Shown: positions 38,266-47,174 of the stretch, piece by piece
Layout: each line of letters starts with the position of its first letter
How positions within the stretch are numbered: the stretch's first letter is position 1
Assembly (NCBI RefSeq): GCF_000698555.1
Contig: NZ_JFHE01000022.1
Span: forward strand, 18,742-82,741
Direction: 5' to 3'
Source: Caballeronia grimmiae
GTDB taxonomy: Bacteria > Pseudomonadota > Gammaproteobacteria > Burkholderiales > Burkholderiaceae
DNA length: 64,000 nucleotides
Notes under the pieces: generated by a model
Told to the model about the DNA's origin: nothing
The model's input: the letters and a program-made list of their open reading frames with translations, nothing else
The model's database searches: none
Made by a program: the position numbers and the translations under genes

Positions 38266-38895
38266 ATGAACAAGAAGAGGAGCATGAAACGGCGCGCAGT
38301 TTCGATGCTCGTTTCGACGTCCATCGCTGCATTCGGCGTGACGGCCATCGCGCAGAGCAACGACGATCTCAACAAATTGTCGCAGCAGGTCATTGCCGCC
38401 GCGCCGCCGATTCACGTTCAGGCGACCATCACCGGTATCGATCCGTCGACCCGGATGGTGACGCTGCACGGCCCGCATCGCGATGCCACCGTGCTCGTCG
38501 ACAAGCAGGTGACGAACTTCGACCAGCTTCGCGTCGGCGACAAGGTGGACGTGCTGTACAAGAACGCGCTGCTCGTGACCGCCGATAAAGTCGCGGGCAG
38601 CGACAAGGGCGTGCGCGAACGCGTCGACACGCAGACGTACAGGCCGGCGTCGGAGGCAGGCGGCGTGAGCGGTTTCGAGTCGTCGCGCCGGGTCGAGGTG
38701 CTCGCGACGGTCGAGAAGATCGACAAGAAGCAGCGCACGGTCACGTTGCGCGGACCGTGGCGCACTGAAACGCTGGACTATCCGCCCGACTTCGATGCGA
38801 AGCATTTGAAGAAGGGCGATACCGTCCACGCGGTGTTCGTCTCGGCGGCGGCCGTGAGAGTCACGCCCGCGGACGCTGCCAATGCCGCTAAATGA
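38266..38895 (+). CDS. Periplasmic protein with two beta-barrel-like repeats, unknown function
   Basis: The 209-residue product has a basic n-region and signal peptide (about 1-31, ending 'VTAIAQ'). Two similar segments follow, 'IHVQATITGIDPSTRMVTLHGP' (about 50-110) and 'VEVLATVEKIDKKQRTVTLRGP' (about 140-195), which look like duplicated small OB/SH3-like units. AAGGAG precedes ATG 38266. The internal duplication is clear by eye; the function is not known. Confidence 0.75.
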   Translation: MNKKRSMKRRAVSMLVSTSIAAFGVTAIAQSNDDLNKLSQQVIAAAPPIHVQATITGIDPSTRMVTLHGPHRDATVLVDKQVTNFDQLRVGDKVDVLYKNALLVTADKVAGSDKGVRERVDTQTYRPASEAGGVSGFESSRRVEVLATVEKIDKKQRTVTLRGPWRTETLDYPPDFDAKHLKKGDTVHAVFVSAAAVRVTPADAANAAK

Positions 38896-38908
38896 CGCTA
38901 CATGACGG

Positions 38909-40369
38909 TCACACCGCGATGCACAGATACTTGATGACGAGGTAATCGTCGATGCCGTAGTGCGATCCTTCGCGGCCCAGTCCCGACTGCTTGACGCCGC
39001 CGAACGGCGCGACTTCGTTCGAGATCAGCCCGGTGTTGATGCCGACCATGCCGTACTCGAGCGCCTCCGCCACGCGCCACACGCGGCCGATGTCGCGGCT
39101 GTAGAAGTAGGCGGCGAGCCCGAATTCGGTGTCGTTGGCGAGTCGGACGACTTCTTCATCGGTCGAGAAGCGGAACAGCGGCGCGAGCGGCCCGAAGGTC
39201 TCTTCCTTCGCGATCAGCATGTCCGGCGTGACGCCGGTCAGCACGGTCGGCTCGAAGAAGCCGTGGCCGAGCGCATGACGCTTGCCGCCCGCCGCCACCG
39301 ATGCGCCTTTGGCCAACGCATCGTCGATATGCGATTCGACTTTCCTGACCGCCGCCTCGTTGATCAGCGGACCGAGCGCAACGCCGCTTTCCGTGCCGCG
39401 CCCGACCTTCAGCCCGGCGACGGCGTCGGACATCTTGCGTGCGAACGCATCGTAGACGCGCTCGTGGACGTAGAAGCGATTCGTGCATACGCACGTCTGC
39501 CCGCTGTTGCGATACTTCGACGCAATCGCGCCTTGCACGGCGGCGTCGAGATCGGCGTCCTCGAACACGATGAAGGGCGCGTTGCCGCCCAGTTCCAGCG
39601 TCACTTTCTTGACCGTCGGCGCGCTTTGCGCCATCAGGAGACGCCCGATTGCCGTCGATCCGGTGAACGACAGCTTGCGCACGATCGGGTTGCTCGTCAT
39701 CTCGCCGCCGATCGCTTTCGGGTCGCCGGTGACGATGCTCAGCACGCCCTTCGGCACACCCGCGCGCTCGGCGAGCACTGCGAGCGCGAGCGCGGTGAAC
39801 GGTGTGGCCTCGGCCGGTTTCACGACGATCGGACAGCCTGCCGCGAGCGCCGGGCCGACCTTGCGCGTGATCATCGCGGCCGGGAAATTCCACGGCGTGA
39901 TGGCCGCGCAAACGCCGATCGGCTCTTTGGTCACGACGATGCGCTTGTCGGCGGCGGGTGTCGCGAGCGTATCGCCCGCCACGCGCTTGCCTTCTTCCGC
40001 GAACCATTCGATGAACGATGCCGCGTAACCGATCTCGCCTTTCGCTTCGGCGAGCGGCTTGCCTTGCTCCGTCGTGAGGATCAGCGCGAGATCGTCGGCG
40101 TGTTCCATCATCAGGTCGTACCAGCGGCGCATGATGGCCGCGCGTTCCTTGGCCGTCTTCGCGCGCCACGCCGGCCACGCGGCGTTGGCGGCTTCGATCG
40201 CGCGGCGCGTTTCGGCCGCGCCCATCCGGGGCACCTGGCCGAGCGATTCGCCGTTCGACGGATCGCGCACTTCCAACGTGGCGCGGTCGTCGGCGTGCCG
40301 CCATTCGCCGTCGATATAGGCTTCGTGACGCAGCAGCGCCGCGTCCTTGAGTTGATCGTGGAGGCTCAT
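38909..40369 (-). CDS. gabD: Succinate-semialdehyde dehydrogenase
   Basis: The 486-residue aldehyde dehydrogenase matches GabD: 'ITPWNFPAAMITRKVGPALAAGC', 'FTGSTAIGRLL', catalytic Glu in 'TLELGGNAPFIVFEDAD', catalytic Cys in 'YRNSGQTCVCTNRFYV' (note the CVC pair) and the closing 'PFGGVKQSGLGREGSHYGIDDYL'. It oxidises succinate semialdehyde to succinate with NAD(P). ATG 40369 is 15 bases from the end of gabT, so the two form the GABA shunt operon. Its 3' end converges with the 38266 gene. Confidence 0.95.
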   Translation of the reverse strand: MSLHDQLKDAALLRHEAYIDGEWRHADDRATLEVRDPSNGESLGQVPRMGAAETRRAIEAANAAWPAWRAKTAKERAAIMRRWYDLMMEHADDLALILTTEQGKPLAEAKGEIGYAASFIEWFAEEGKRVAGDTLATPAADKRIVVTKEPIGVCAAITPWNFPAAMITRKVGPALAAGCPIVVKPAEATPFTALALAVLAERAGVPKGVLSIVTGDPKAIGGEMTSNPIVRKLSFTGSTAIGRLLMAQSAPTVKKVTLELGGNAPFIVFEDADLDAAVQGAIASKYRNSGQTCVCTNRFYVHERVYDAFARKMSDAVAGLKVGRGTESGVALGPLINEAAVRKVESHIDDALAKGASVAAGGKRHALGHGFFEPTVLTGVTPDMLIAKEETFGPLAPLFRFSTDEEVVRLANDTEFGLAAYFYSRDIGRVWRVAEALEYGMVGINTGLISNEVAPFGGVKQSGLGREGSHYGIDDYLVIKYLCIAV

Positions 40370-40383
40370 GTCGTGTCCTTCGT

Positions 40384-41679
40384 TCAGGCTGCCGCGCCGA
40401 TCTTGTCGCGCAGCGCGTCTTCGAGAATGCCCAGCGCTTCGTCGAAGACTTCCTGCTGGATCGTCAGCGGGAACAGGAAGCGCACGACATTGCCGTACAC
40501 GCCGCACACGAGCAGCAACAGGCCGCGTTCGAGCGCGCGCGTCTGGACGCGCTTCGCGTAGTCGGCGTCGGCTTCGCGCGTGCCGGGCTTGCAGAATTCG
40601 ACGGCGATCATCGCGCCGGGGCCGCGCACATCGGCGATATGCGGCACGTCGCGTTTCAGCGTGTCGAGCTTCGCTTTCAGCCGGTCGCCAAGCGCGACGG
40701 CGCGTTCACACAACGCTTCCTCGTCGATGATGTCGAGCACCGCGTGCGCCGCCGCCACCGCCAGCGGATTGCCCGCATACGTGCCGCCGAGACCGCCGGG
40801 CGCGGCGGCGTCCATCACGTCCGCGCGACCGACGACGCCCGACAGCGGCATGCCGCCCGCGAGGCTCTTCGCGATCGTCATCAGATCGGGTTGGACGTCG
40901 TAATGCTCCATCGCGAACAGCTTGCCGGTGCGCGCGAAGCCGGTCTGCACTTCGTCGGCGATCAGCAGGATGCCGTGTTCATCGCAGATATCGCGCAGAC
41001 CGCGCACGAACTCCGGCGGCGCGGGATTGAAACCGCCTTCGCCCTGCACCGGCTCGAAGATGATCGCCGCGACGCGCTTCGCTTCCACGTCCGCCTTGAA
41101 CAGATGGCCGATGGCGCGCAGCGAGTCGTCGACGGACAAGCCATGCAGCGGGTTCGGGAACGGCGCGTGATAGACATCCGACGGGAACGGCCCGAAGCCG
41201 ATCTTGTACGGCGCGACCTTGCCGGTCAGCGCCATGCCCATCAGCGTGCGTCCGTGAAAGCCGCCCGTGAACGCGATGACGGCGGGCCGCCCGGTCGCCG
41301 CGCGCGCGATCTTCACGGCGTTTTCGACGGCTTCCGCGCCTGTCGTGAAGAACGCGGTTTTCTTCGGATGGCGGCCCGGCGCCCGCGCGCTGATCTTTTC
41401 GGCGAGCGACACGTAGGATTCGTACGGCACGATCTGATAGGCGGTGTGCGTGAAGCAATCGAGCTGCGCGCGGATCGCCTCGACGATCTTCGGATGCCGA
41501 TGCCCCGTATTGCACACGGCGATGCCCGCCGCGAAATCGATGAAGCGCCGGCCTTCGACGTCCCACAGTTCCGCGTTCTCGGCGCGTGCCGCGTAGAAAT
41601 CGCACATGACGCCCACGCCGCGCGGTGTCGCGGCGTTTTTGCGGGCTTGCAGATCGGCGTTCTTGAGAGGGGCATTCAC
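40384..41679 (-). CDS. gabT: 4-Aminobutyrate aminotransferase
   Basis: The 431-residue class-III aminotransferase has '[16 protein letters not shown]', '[19 protein letters not shown]', '[13 protein letters not shown]', '[15 protein letters not shown]' and the PLP lysine in '[14 protein letters not shown]'. It turns 4-aminobutyrate and 2-oxoglutarate into succinate semialdehyde and glutamate. It is first in the operon with gabD. No MocR-type gabR lies beside it; the palindrome at 41771 is a candidate control site. Confidence 0.94.
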   Translation of the reverse strand: MNAPLKNADLQARKNAATPRGVGVMCDFYAARAENAELWDVEGRRFIDFAAGIAVCNTGHRHPKIVEAIRAQLDCFTHTAYQIVPYESYVSLAEKISARAPGRHPKKTAFFTTGAEAVENAVKIARAATGRPAVIAFTGGFHGRTLMGMALTGKVAPYKIGFGPFPSDVYHAPFPNPLHGLSVDDSLRAIGHLFKADVEAKRVAAIIFEPVQGEGGFNPAPPEFVRGLRDICDEHGILLIADEVQTGFARTGKLFAMEHYDVQPDLMTIAKSLAGGMPLSGVVGRADVMDAAAPGGLGGTYAGNPLAVAAAHAVLDIIDEEALCERAVALGDRLKAKLDTLKRDVPHIADVRGPGAMIAVEFCKPGTREADADYAKRVQTRALERGLLLLVCGVYGNVVRFLFPLTIQQEVFDEALGILEDALRDKIGAAA

Positions 41680-41770
41680 GGCGAAATCTCCTTTAACCGC
41701 ATCGGCGCGGCGCTCGTTTTGAGGTTCATCGCGACGGCAGCCGCGATATAACGCCGACTATAGTCAGATT

Positions 41771-41791
41771 TGGCTCTGCCGCTCAGAGCCA
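41771..41791. promoter_or_regulatory. Palindrome upstream of gabT-gabD
   Basis: TGGCTCTG (41771-41778) and CAGAGCCA (41784-41791) form a perfect 8-base inverted repeat with a 5-base centre. It lies 92 bases before the gabT start and 160 before the divergent amidohydrolase start. Its location fits an operator; the regulator is unknown. Confidence 0.45.
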
Positions 41792-41950
41792 TTTCAGAAA
41801 AGGCGGGGGAGCCATTTGCGGCGTTTTTGCGTCGGCAACGTGTGAAAAAAGCACAGAACGGTTGCTGGAACTGGCAAGCGGCGCGCGAGTGGAGGATCAT
41901 GTGCGCCTTTCACGCCGCGCCGCGCATCCTTTTTCAGCAGGGGCCTTTCC

Positions 41951-43150
41951 ATGACGACTGTTTCGTCCCATCACCGCTTGACCGAAATCGCCGATCTTTC
42001 CGACGACGCGCCATCGCTGCGCGACATTCGCCACGACATCCATCGTCATCCGGAGCTGTCTTACGAAGAGACGCGCACCGCCGCGCTGGTCGCAAGCAAG
42101 CTCGAAGAGTGGGGATGGCAGGTGACGCGCGGCGTCGGCGGGACGGGCGTGGTCGGCACGCTGAAGGCGGGCGAGGGGACGAAGAGCATCGGCTTGCGCG
42201 CGGACATGGACGCGCTGCCGATCATCGAGCAGACCGGCAAGCCGTACGCCAGTGAAACGCACGGCAAGATGCACGCGTGCGGCCACGACGGGCATACGAC
42301 GATGCTGCTCGGCGCTGCCCGTCATCTCGCGCGCACGCGCCGCTTCAACGGCACGGTGCATCTGTATTTCCAGCCGGCGGAAGAGCATGGCGTGCCGAGC
42401 GGCGCGCAACGGATGATCGAAGAGGGCCTGTTCGACCGCTTCCATTGCGATGCGGTCTTCGGCGTGCACAACCATCCCGGTGCGCAACCGGGCACGTTCC
42501 TGTTCCGCAAGGGGCCGTTCATGGCGGCGGGCGATCAGGTGTCGATCGTGATCGAAGGCGTCGGCGGGCATGCGGCGCGTCCGCATCTTTCGGTCGATCC
42601 GGTCGTCGTGACGGCGAGCATCGTGATGGCCTTGCAGACGATCGTCGCGCGCAACGTCGATCCGGCGCAACCGGCGGTCGTCACGGTCGGCTCGATGCAC
42701 GCGGGCACGGTCAACAACGTCATTCCGAATCGCGCGACGCTCGAACTGTCGGTGCGTTCGTTCAGCCCGCAGGTCCGCGAGCTGCTGAAGCGGCGCATCG
42801 GCGAACTCGTGGAAGCGCAGGCCGCGAGTTACGGCGCGAAGGCGACGGTGTCGTATGTGGAAGGCTATCCGGTCGTCGTCAATTCGGATGCCGAAACGGA
42901 GTTTGCGGCGCAGGTGGCGCGCGAGCTGGTGGGGGAGGAGAACGTCGTCCCGCACGCGGATCTGCTGATGGGCAGCGAGGACTTCGCGTTCATGCTGCAG
43001 GAGCGGCCGGGGACGTTCCTGCGCATCGGCAACGGCGCGGGTGAGGACGGCTGCATGGTCCATAACCCGCATTACGACTTCAACGACAAGAATCTGCCAG
43101 TCGGCGCGGCGTACTGGGCGCGGCTGGTGGAGCGGTGGCTGGCAGCGTGA
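41951..43150 (+). CDS. M20 family amidohydrolase (hippurate hydrolase-like)
   Basis: The 399-residue product has the M20D hallmarks: 'IRHDIHRHPELSYEE', 'LRADMDALPI', the metal-binding 'GKMHACGHDGHTTMLLGAA', 'YFQPAEEHGVPSGAQRMIEEGLF', the dimerisation 'GVGGHAARPH' and the C-terminal 'GSEDFAFML'. It hydrolyses N-acylated amino acids or similar amides using two metals. The TGA stop (43148-43150) lies inside the first unit of the 34-bp tandem array, so the array starts within the last codons of this gene. Confidence 0.92.
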   Translation: MTTVSSHHRLTEIADLSDDAPSLRDIRHDIHRHPELSYEETRTAALVASKLEEWGWQVTRGVGGTGVVGTLKAGEGTKSIGLRADMDALPIIEQTGKPYASETHGKMHACGHDGHTTMLLGAARHLARTRRFNGTVHLYFQPAEEHGVPSGAQRMIEEGLFDRFHCDAVFGVHNHPGAQPGTFLFRKGPFMAAGDQVSIVIEGVGGHAARPHLSVDPVVVTASIVMALQTIVARNVDPAQPAVVTVGSMHAGTVNNVIPNRATLELSVRSFSPQVRELLKRRIGELVEAQAASYGAKATVSYVEGYPVVVNSDAETEFAAQVARELVGEENVVPHADLLMGSEDFAFMLQERPGTFLRIGNGAGEDGCMVHNPHYDFNDKNLPVGAAYWARLVERWLAA

Positions 43151-43722
43151 AACCGCTGCCGGCTCACCAGGCACCGATGCGCGAAACCGCTGCCGGCTCA
43201 CCAGGCATCGATGCGTGAAACCGCTGCTGGCTCGGCAGGCACCGATGCGTGAAACCGCTGCGGGCTCGCCAGGCACCGATGCGTGAAACCGCTGCGGGCT
43301 CGCCAGGCACCGATGCGTGAAACCGCTGCGGGCTCGCCAGGCACCGATGCGTGAAACCGCTGCGGGCTCGCCAGGCACCGATGCGTGAAACCGCTGCGGG
43401 CTCGCCAGGCACCGATGCGTGAAACCGCTGCGGGCTCGCCAGGCACCGATGCGTGAAACCGCTGCGGGCTCGCCAGGCACCGATGCGTGAAACCGCTGCG
43501 GGCTCGCCAGGCACCGATGCGTGAAACCGCTGCGGGCTCGCCAGGCACCGATGCGTGAAACCGCTGCGGGCTCGCCAGGCACCGATGCGTGAAACCGCTG
43601 CGGGCTCGCCAGGCACCGATGCGTGAAACCGCTGCGGGCTCGCCAGGCACCGATGCGTGAAACCGCTGCGGGCTCGCCAGGCACCGATGCGTGAAACCGC
43701 TGCGGGCTCGCCAGGCACCGAT
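43145..43722. repeat. Tandem array of 17 units of 34 bp (minisatellite)
   Basis: The unit is GCGTGAAACCGCTGCGGGCT followed by CGCCAGGCACCGAT. Seventeen units fit exactly (578 bases). Units 4-17 are identical by eye; units 1-3 carry a few substitutions (for example GCGCGAAA and CATCGAT in unit 2). A broken remnant (GCGTGAGGCTCGCC) follows. There are no spacers, so it is not CRISPR. The minus strand has no stop in any frame, which produces long but meaningless ORFs. It lies between the convergent M20 and chemotaxis-receptor genes. Confidence 0.97.
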
Positions 43723-43760
43723 GCGTGAGGCTCGCCGCCTCGCGCATCGTGCCGGTTGCA

Positions 43761-45311
43761 TCAAGCGGGAAGCCTGAAACTCCCGATCGCCTCGCGCAGC
43801 CCGTCGGCCTGATCCTTCAGCGAATGCGCGGCGGCGGCGGCTTCTTCGACCAGCGCGGCATTCTGCTGCGTCACCTGATCCATCTCCACGACGGCACGAT
43901 TCACCTGTTCGATGCCGGCGCTCTGCTCGCGCGACGCGTTGCTGATCTCGTCGAGAATTTCGTTCACGCGCCGCACCGACTGCACGATCTCGCCCATCGT
44001 CGCGCCCGCGTTCGAGACGAGCGACGCGCCTTCCCGCACCGTCTGCGTCGACGTTTCGATGAGCGCCTTGATCTCCTTGGCCGCCGTCGCCGACCGTTGC
44101 GCGAGGCTGCGCACTTCCGCCGCGACGACCGCGAAGCCGCGTCCCTGTTCGCCGGCGCGCGCCGCTTCGACGGCCGCATTGAGCGCGAGGATGTTGGTCT
44201 GGAACGCGATGCCGTCGATCACGCCGATGATGTCGCCGATCTGCTGCGAGCTTTCGGTGATGCGCGTCATCGTGTGGATCACGTCGTCGACCACGCCGCT
44301 GCCGCGCGTCGCCACGTCCGCCGCCTGCTCCGCGAGGCGCGCCGCTTGCGCCGCGCTCTCGGCGTTGTTCTTCACGTTCGCGGTCATTTCATCCATGCTC
44401 GACGCCGTCTGCACGAGCGCCGCCGCCTGTTGCTCGGTGCGTTGCGACAGGTCGGTGTTGCCCGCCGCGATTTCGGACGCGCCCACGTTGATGTTCTCGG
44501 TGCCGTTGCGCACGCGGGAGACGGTTTCCACGAGCCCGCGCTGCATCGTCGAAAGGGCGTGGAGAAGGCTCGTCGTATCGCCCGGACGCACGTCGACGGG
44601 CGCGGTCAGATCGCCGCCCGCGATGCGATGCGCCGCGCCGACCGCCAGTTCGAGTTCGCCGCCGAGATTGCGCTTGATGCTGCGCAGGACGACGAGCATC
44701 GCGACCGTTGCCGCCGCGCCGAGCAGCGCCGTGATGCCGAGCCAGCGGAGCGCGCTGGCGTAGAAGGCGCTCTCGACGTCGTTCATGTACATGCCGGTGA
44801 CGACGTACCAGTCCCACGGCGCGAACCGCTGCGCATAGGAGAGCTTCGGCACCGGCTTGTCGCTGCCCGGCTTCGACCAGAGATAGCTGACGAAGCCGCC
44901 GCCCGGCTGATCGCCCGCCTTGACGATGTCGACGAACAGGCGGTTGCCCGCCGGATCGGTGTAGGACGCGAGGTTCTGGCCGATCATCGCGGGCTTGATG
45001 GGGTGCATGACCATCGTCGGACGCGAATCGTTGATGGACACATAGCCGTCCGTGCCGTAGCGGATCGCGCCGACGGCTTCGAGCGCGCGCTTTTTCGCGT
45101 CGTCCTGGGTGAGCGTCTTGTTGGCCGCGAGCGCCGCATAATGCGACACGATCGCATGCGCTTCGCCGACGAGCGATTTGAGTTGTTCCCTGCGGTCGTC
45201 GATCATCGACGTCCGGTTCTGCCACGCCCCGATCACGCCGATGGCAATCAGGCCGATCCACAGCACTGCGATCAGCGAGCCGAGCTTTCTGTTGAGGGTC
45301 ATTCCGTTCAT
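43761..45311 (-). CDS. Methyl-accepting chemotaxis protein with single-Cache sensor
   Basis: The 516-residue receptor has a first span (about 8-30), a periplasmic single Cache domain (about 35-185; '[21 protein letters not shown]', '[17 protein letters not shown]'), a second span near 190-210, a HAMP region (about 212-265) and the signalling hairpin whose tip reads '[36 protein letters not shown]'. It should bind a small organic ligand and control CheA. ATG 45311 or ATG 45302 could be the start. It converges on the tandem array. Confidence 0.93.
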   Translation of the reverse strand: MNGMTLNRKLGSLIAVLWIGLIAIGVIGAWQNRTSMIDDRREQLKSLVGEAHAIVSHYAALAANKTLTQDDAKKRALEAVGAIRYGTDGYVSINDSRPTMVMHPIKPAMIGQNLASYTDPAGNRLFVDIVKAGDQPGGGFVSYLWSKPGSDKPVPKLSYAQRFAPWDWYVVTGMYMNDVESAFYASALRWLGITALLGAAATVAMLVVLRSIKRNLGGELELAVGAAHRIAGGDLTAPVDVRPGDTTSLLHALSTMQRGLVETVSRVRNGTENINVGASEIAAGNTDLSQRTEQQAAALVQTASSMDEMTANVKNNAESAAQAARLAEQAADVATRGSGVVDDVIHTMTRITESSQQIGDIIGVIDGIAFQTNILALNAAVEAARAGEQGRGFAVVAAEVRSLAQRSATAAKEIKALIETSTQTVREGASLVSNAGATMGEIVQSVRRVNEILDEISNASREQSAGIEQVNRAVVEMDQVTQQNAALVEEAAAAAHSLKDQADGLREAIGSFRLPA

Positions 45312-45487
45312 GTGTGCGCCCGCTCTTCCGTTACGTGACCTTGCCGTCACGTTTGTGTGTCACGTTGTCTTGTGGTGTATCGACGATGCGACGGCGTGCG
45401 CCGCCGCATGGCTGCTTTACGGCGCAAGGCGGGCGGGATTGAGACGGGGAATACCCGATGGGAAGCGGGCAGGCGGGCGGCGCGCGC

Positions 45488-45649
45488 TCAGAAACGATGT
45501 ATCGGGTCCTTGTCCGGCGGCGCGTCGGGATGCTGCGGTTCATCCGGACGATGCCCCGGCGACGGCGGCGTGAGCGGATCGGCTTCCGGATCGCGGTTCG
45601 GATCCGCGATCGGATCAGGGACGGGACTGGTCTGCATGTCGTATTTCAT
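45488..45649 (-). CDS. Small proline/aspartate-rich protein
   Basis: The 53-residue product is almost wholly Pro, Asp and charged residues ('DPIADPNRDPEADPLTPPSPG'), so it is probably disordered. ATG 45649 follows GGGAGCC by 4-5 bases. It lies 19 bases after the end of the GT9-like gene. No function is recognised; the good ribosome site is the main support. Confidence 0.55.
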   Translation of the reverse strand: MKYDMQTSPVPDPIADPNRDPEADPLTPPSPGHRPDEPQHPDAPPDKDPIHRF

Positions 45650-45668
45650 CGTGGCTCCCGCAAAAAAA

Positions 45669-46274
45669 TCAGACCGCGTCGTGTGCGGCTGGCATGTGCA
45701 GCGTGAAAGGACGGCCGGGATGCGCGTGCTCCACGTCGGAGAGTTCGGCGCGGGCGCGGCTGGCGATCGCGTCGGTGGCGGTGTCGCGCGGATGTTCGTC
45801 CAGCACGATATGCGGCGTGCCCAGCGCGCGCGCCACGGCGACGGGCGAGGGCGCGGTGGCATCGTCGGAAAGCAGGAGTTGCGCATCGGCGATCAGGCGC
45901 GGCAGCGTGCGCGGCGCAACGGCGCCCGCCAGAAAGAGCGCGGCGGTCTGCATTGCGCCGAGCACGCCGGCGGTGCGCTCGGGATCGGGCGCGTCGCCGA
46001 TGATCGCGATCTGCCAGCCGTCGGCGGCAAGCTGGTCGGCCACATCGGCGTATTGTTCGGCGGCCCACGCGGGCGCGTCGTGGTGACTGCCCGGGTGAAT
46101 CAGCACCAGCCGCTCCCGTTCGATGCCGTGAAACGCGACGAGCGCGTTGTATTGCGCGTCGGACAGCGCATCGTCGGAGGGCGGCGCGCACGGCGAATCC
46201 GGGATCAGCCCTGGGGCGAGCGGCCGTTCGGGAGACAACGCATCGGCTAACGGGAAAAACGGATTGGCTCGCAT
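45669..46274 (-). CDS. Half-length glycosyltransferase family 9-like protein
   Basis: The 201-residue product matches only the C-terminal Rossmann half of ADP-heptose:LPS heptosyltransferases: 'LVLIHPGSHHDAPAWAAEQYADVADQLAADGWQIAIIGD', then 'APRTLPRLIADAQLLLSDDATAPSPVAVARALGTPHIVL'. The full family is about 320-350 residues, and the acceptor-binding N-terminal half is missing. The usual 'D-TG-MH-A' motif is altered to 'DDATAPSPVA'. The start follows no strong ribosome site. It may be a decayed or repurposed enzyme. Confidence 0.65.
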   Translation of the reverse strand: MRANPFFPLADALSPERPLAPGLIPDSPCAPPSDDALSDAQYNALVAFHGIERERLVLIHPGSHHDAPAWAAEQYADVADQLAADGWQIAIIGDAPDPERTAGVLGAMQTAALFLAGAVAPRTLPRLIADAQLLLSDDATAPSPVAVARALGTPHIVLDEHPRDTATDAIASRARAELSDVEHAHPGRPFTLHMPAAHDAV

Positions 46275-46456
46275 CCTGACTCCTGCAATTGGCGTGGCCT
46301 CGTGTTGCGCATTGCAACTGCGCGAGACGGGCGGATTGGAGGCATAGGAAGCAGCACGCGTCGTGCCTATCGATTTCGGTGTCGGATGTCGGTATTGAAG
46401 GCGGCGGACAAACGATCGTCAAGGCAAAGGCGGCGGTTCGTCGTGCGAGCCGCATC

Positions 46457-46499
46457 AAAAAGGAAACCGCCGCCCTGCGCGAGGCAGGAGCGGCGGTTT
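46457..46499 (-). terminator. Rho-independent terminator after the 46548 gene
   Basis: The outer stem AAACCGCCG (46464-46472) with CGGCGGTTT (46491-46499) contains an inner stem CCTGC/GCAGG. Read on the minus strand it is followed by CCTTTTT (the A5 run at 46457-46461). The plus strand also has a TTTTT end, so it may act both ways. Confidence 0.75.
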
Positions 46500-46547
46500 T
46501 TGAGGCAGTCTTGGTAGCTGTCTTGGCGGCGGCGAAATCGCCGCGGC

Positions 46548-47042
46548 TCAGGTTTCCGGATTGCCGTCTTCCGCCGGCAGCGCCTTCGGCGTGAACGCTT
46601 CCGCGCGGCGGCGGATGCCGTCGACTTCGCCGGTCACGAAGGTGCGATTGTCGGCAGCGAGCGCGTTCTGATACGACGCGCCTTCCGGCACACGATGCAG
46701 CAACGCGCGTAATTCGCCCTGCGTGGTCTGCTCGACCGGCTCGTAGTCGTAAAGCGCGAGCATCAGCTCGGCGCGCTCGTGCAGCAGAAAGAGACACGAT
46801 GCGAACACCGCGACGCCCAGCACTTCCTGGAGACCGAAGCTGTATTCGTGCGGCACCGGCGAGAATGGCAGGCCCGCGACAAAGGCCGCGCCCACGATCG
46901 CCAGCGCGATGGTCGCTTTGAGAAACAGGCCGGCGCGCGCAATCAGGCGCTCCCGTTCGCTATGCAGTTGCCCGGCCGATTTCGGCACGAGCGCGGTCAG
47001 GGCGTGTTGCTGGCGAAGAGCTTCTAGCGGCAGAGCGGCCAT
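46548..47042 (-). CDS. Two-span membrane protein, unknown function
   Basis: The 164-residue product has two hydrophobic segments (about 34-60 'AGLFLKATIALAIVGAAFVAGLPF' and 75-95 'LQEVLGVAVFASCLFLLHERAEL'), followed by a soluble tail of about 65 residues. I recognise no family. ATG 47042 ('AALPLEALRQQHAL') is preferred, but ATG 47084 in frame is possible; neither has a strong ribosome site. The gene is closed by the terminator at 46457. Confidence 0.65.
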   Translation of the reverse strand: MAALPLEALRQQHALTALVPKSAGQLHSERERLIARAGLFLKATIALAIVGAAFVAGLPFSPVPHEYSFGLQEVLGVAVFASCLFLLHERAELMLALYDYEPVEQTTQGELRALLHRVPEGASYQNALAADNRTFVTGEVDGIRRRAEAFTPKALPAEDGNPET

Positions 47043-47174
47043 GTAAGTATCGTCTCGACGAATATGCGCAAATACGCGCGACATCGGTTCAACGCACGGC
47101 TTACACGATCGTTGACGAGGCTTTCGTTTTGTTGCGTCCTGTTTCCTGCTGTTGCATTTGCCGATGGCGCACAT

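Noticed and set aside
43145..43722. CRISPR array
   Set aside because: Units are directly adjacent with no variable spacers, and no cas genes are near.
41897..43764. Long minus-strand ORFs across the tandem array (616, 184 and 188 codons) encoding a repeating 34-residue peptide
   Set aside because: The 34-bp unit has no stop in any minus frame, so open frames arise automatically in all three. They run antisense to the M20 gene and have no ribosome site.
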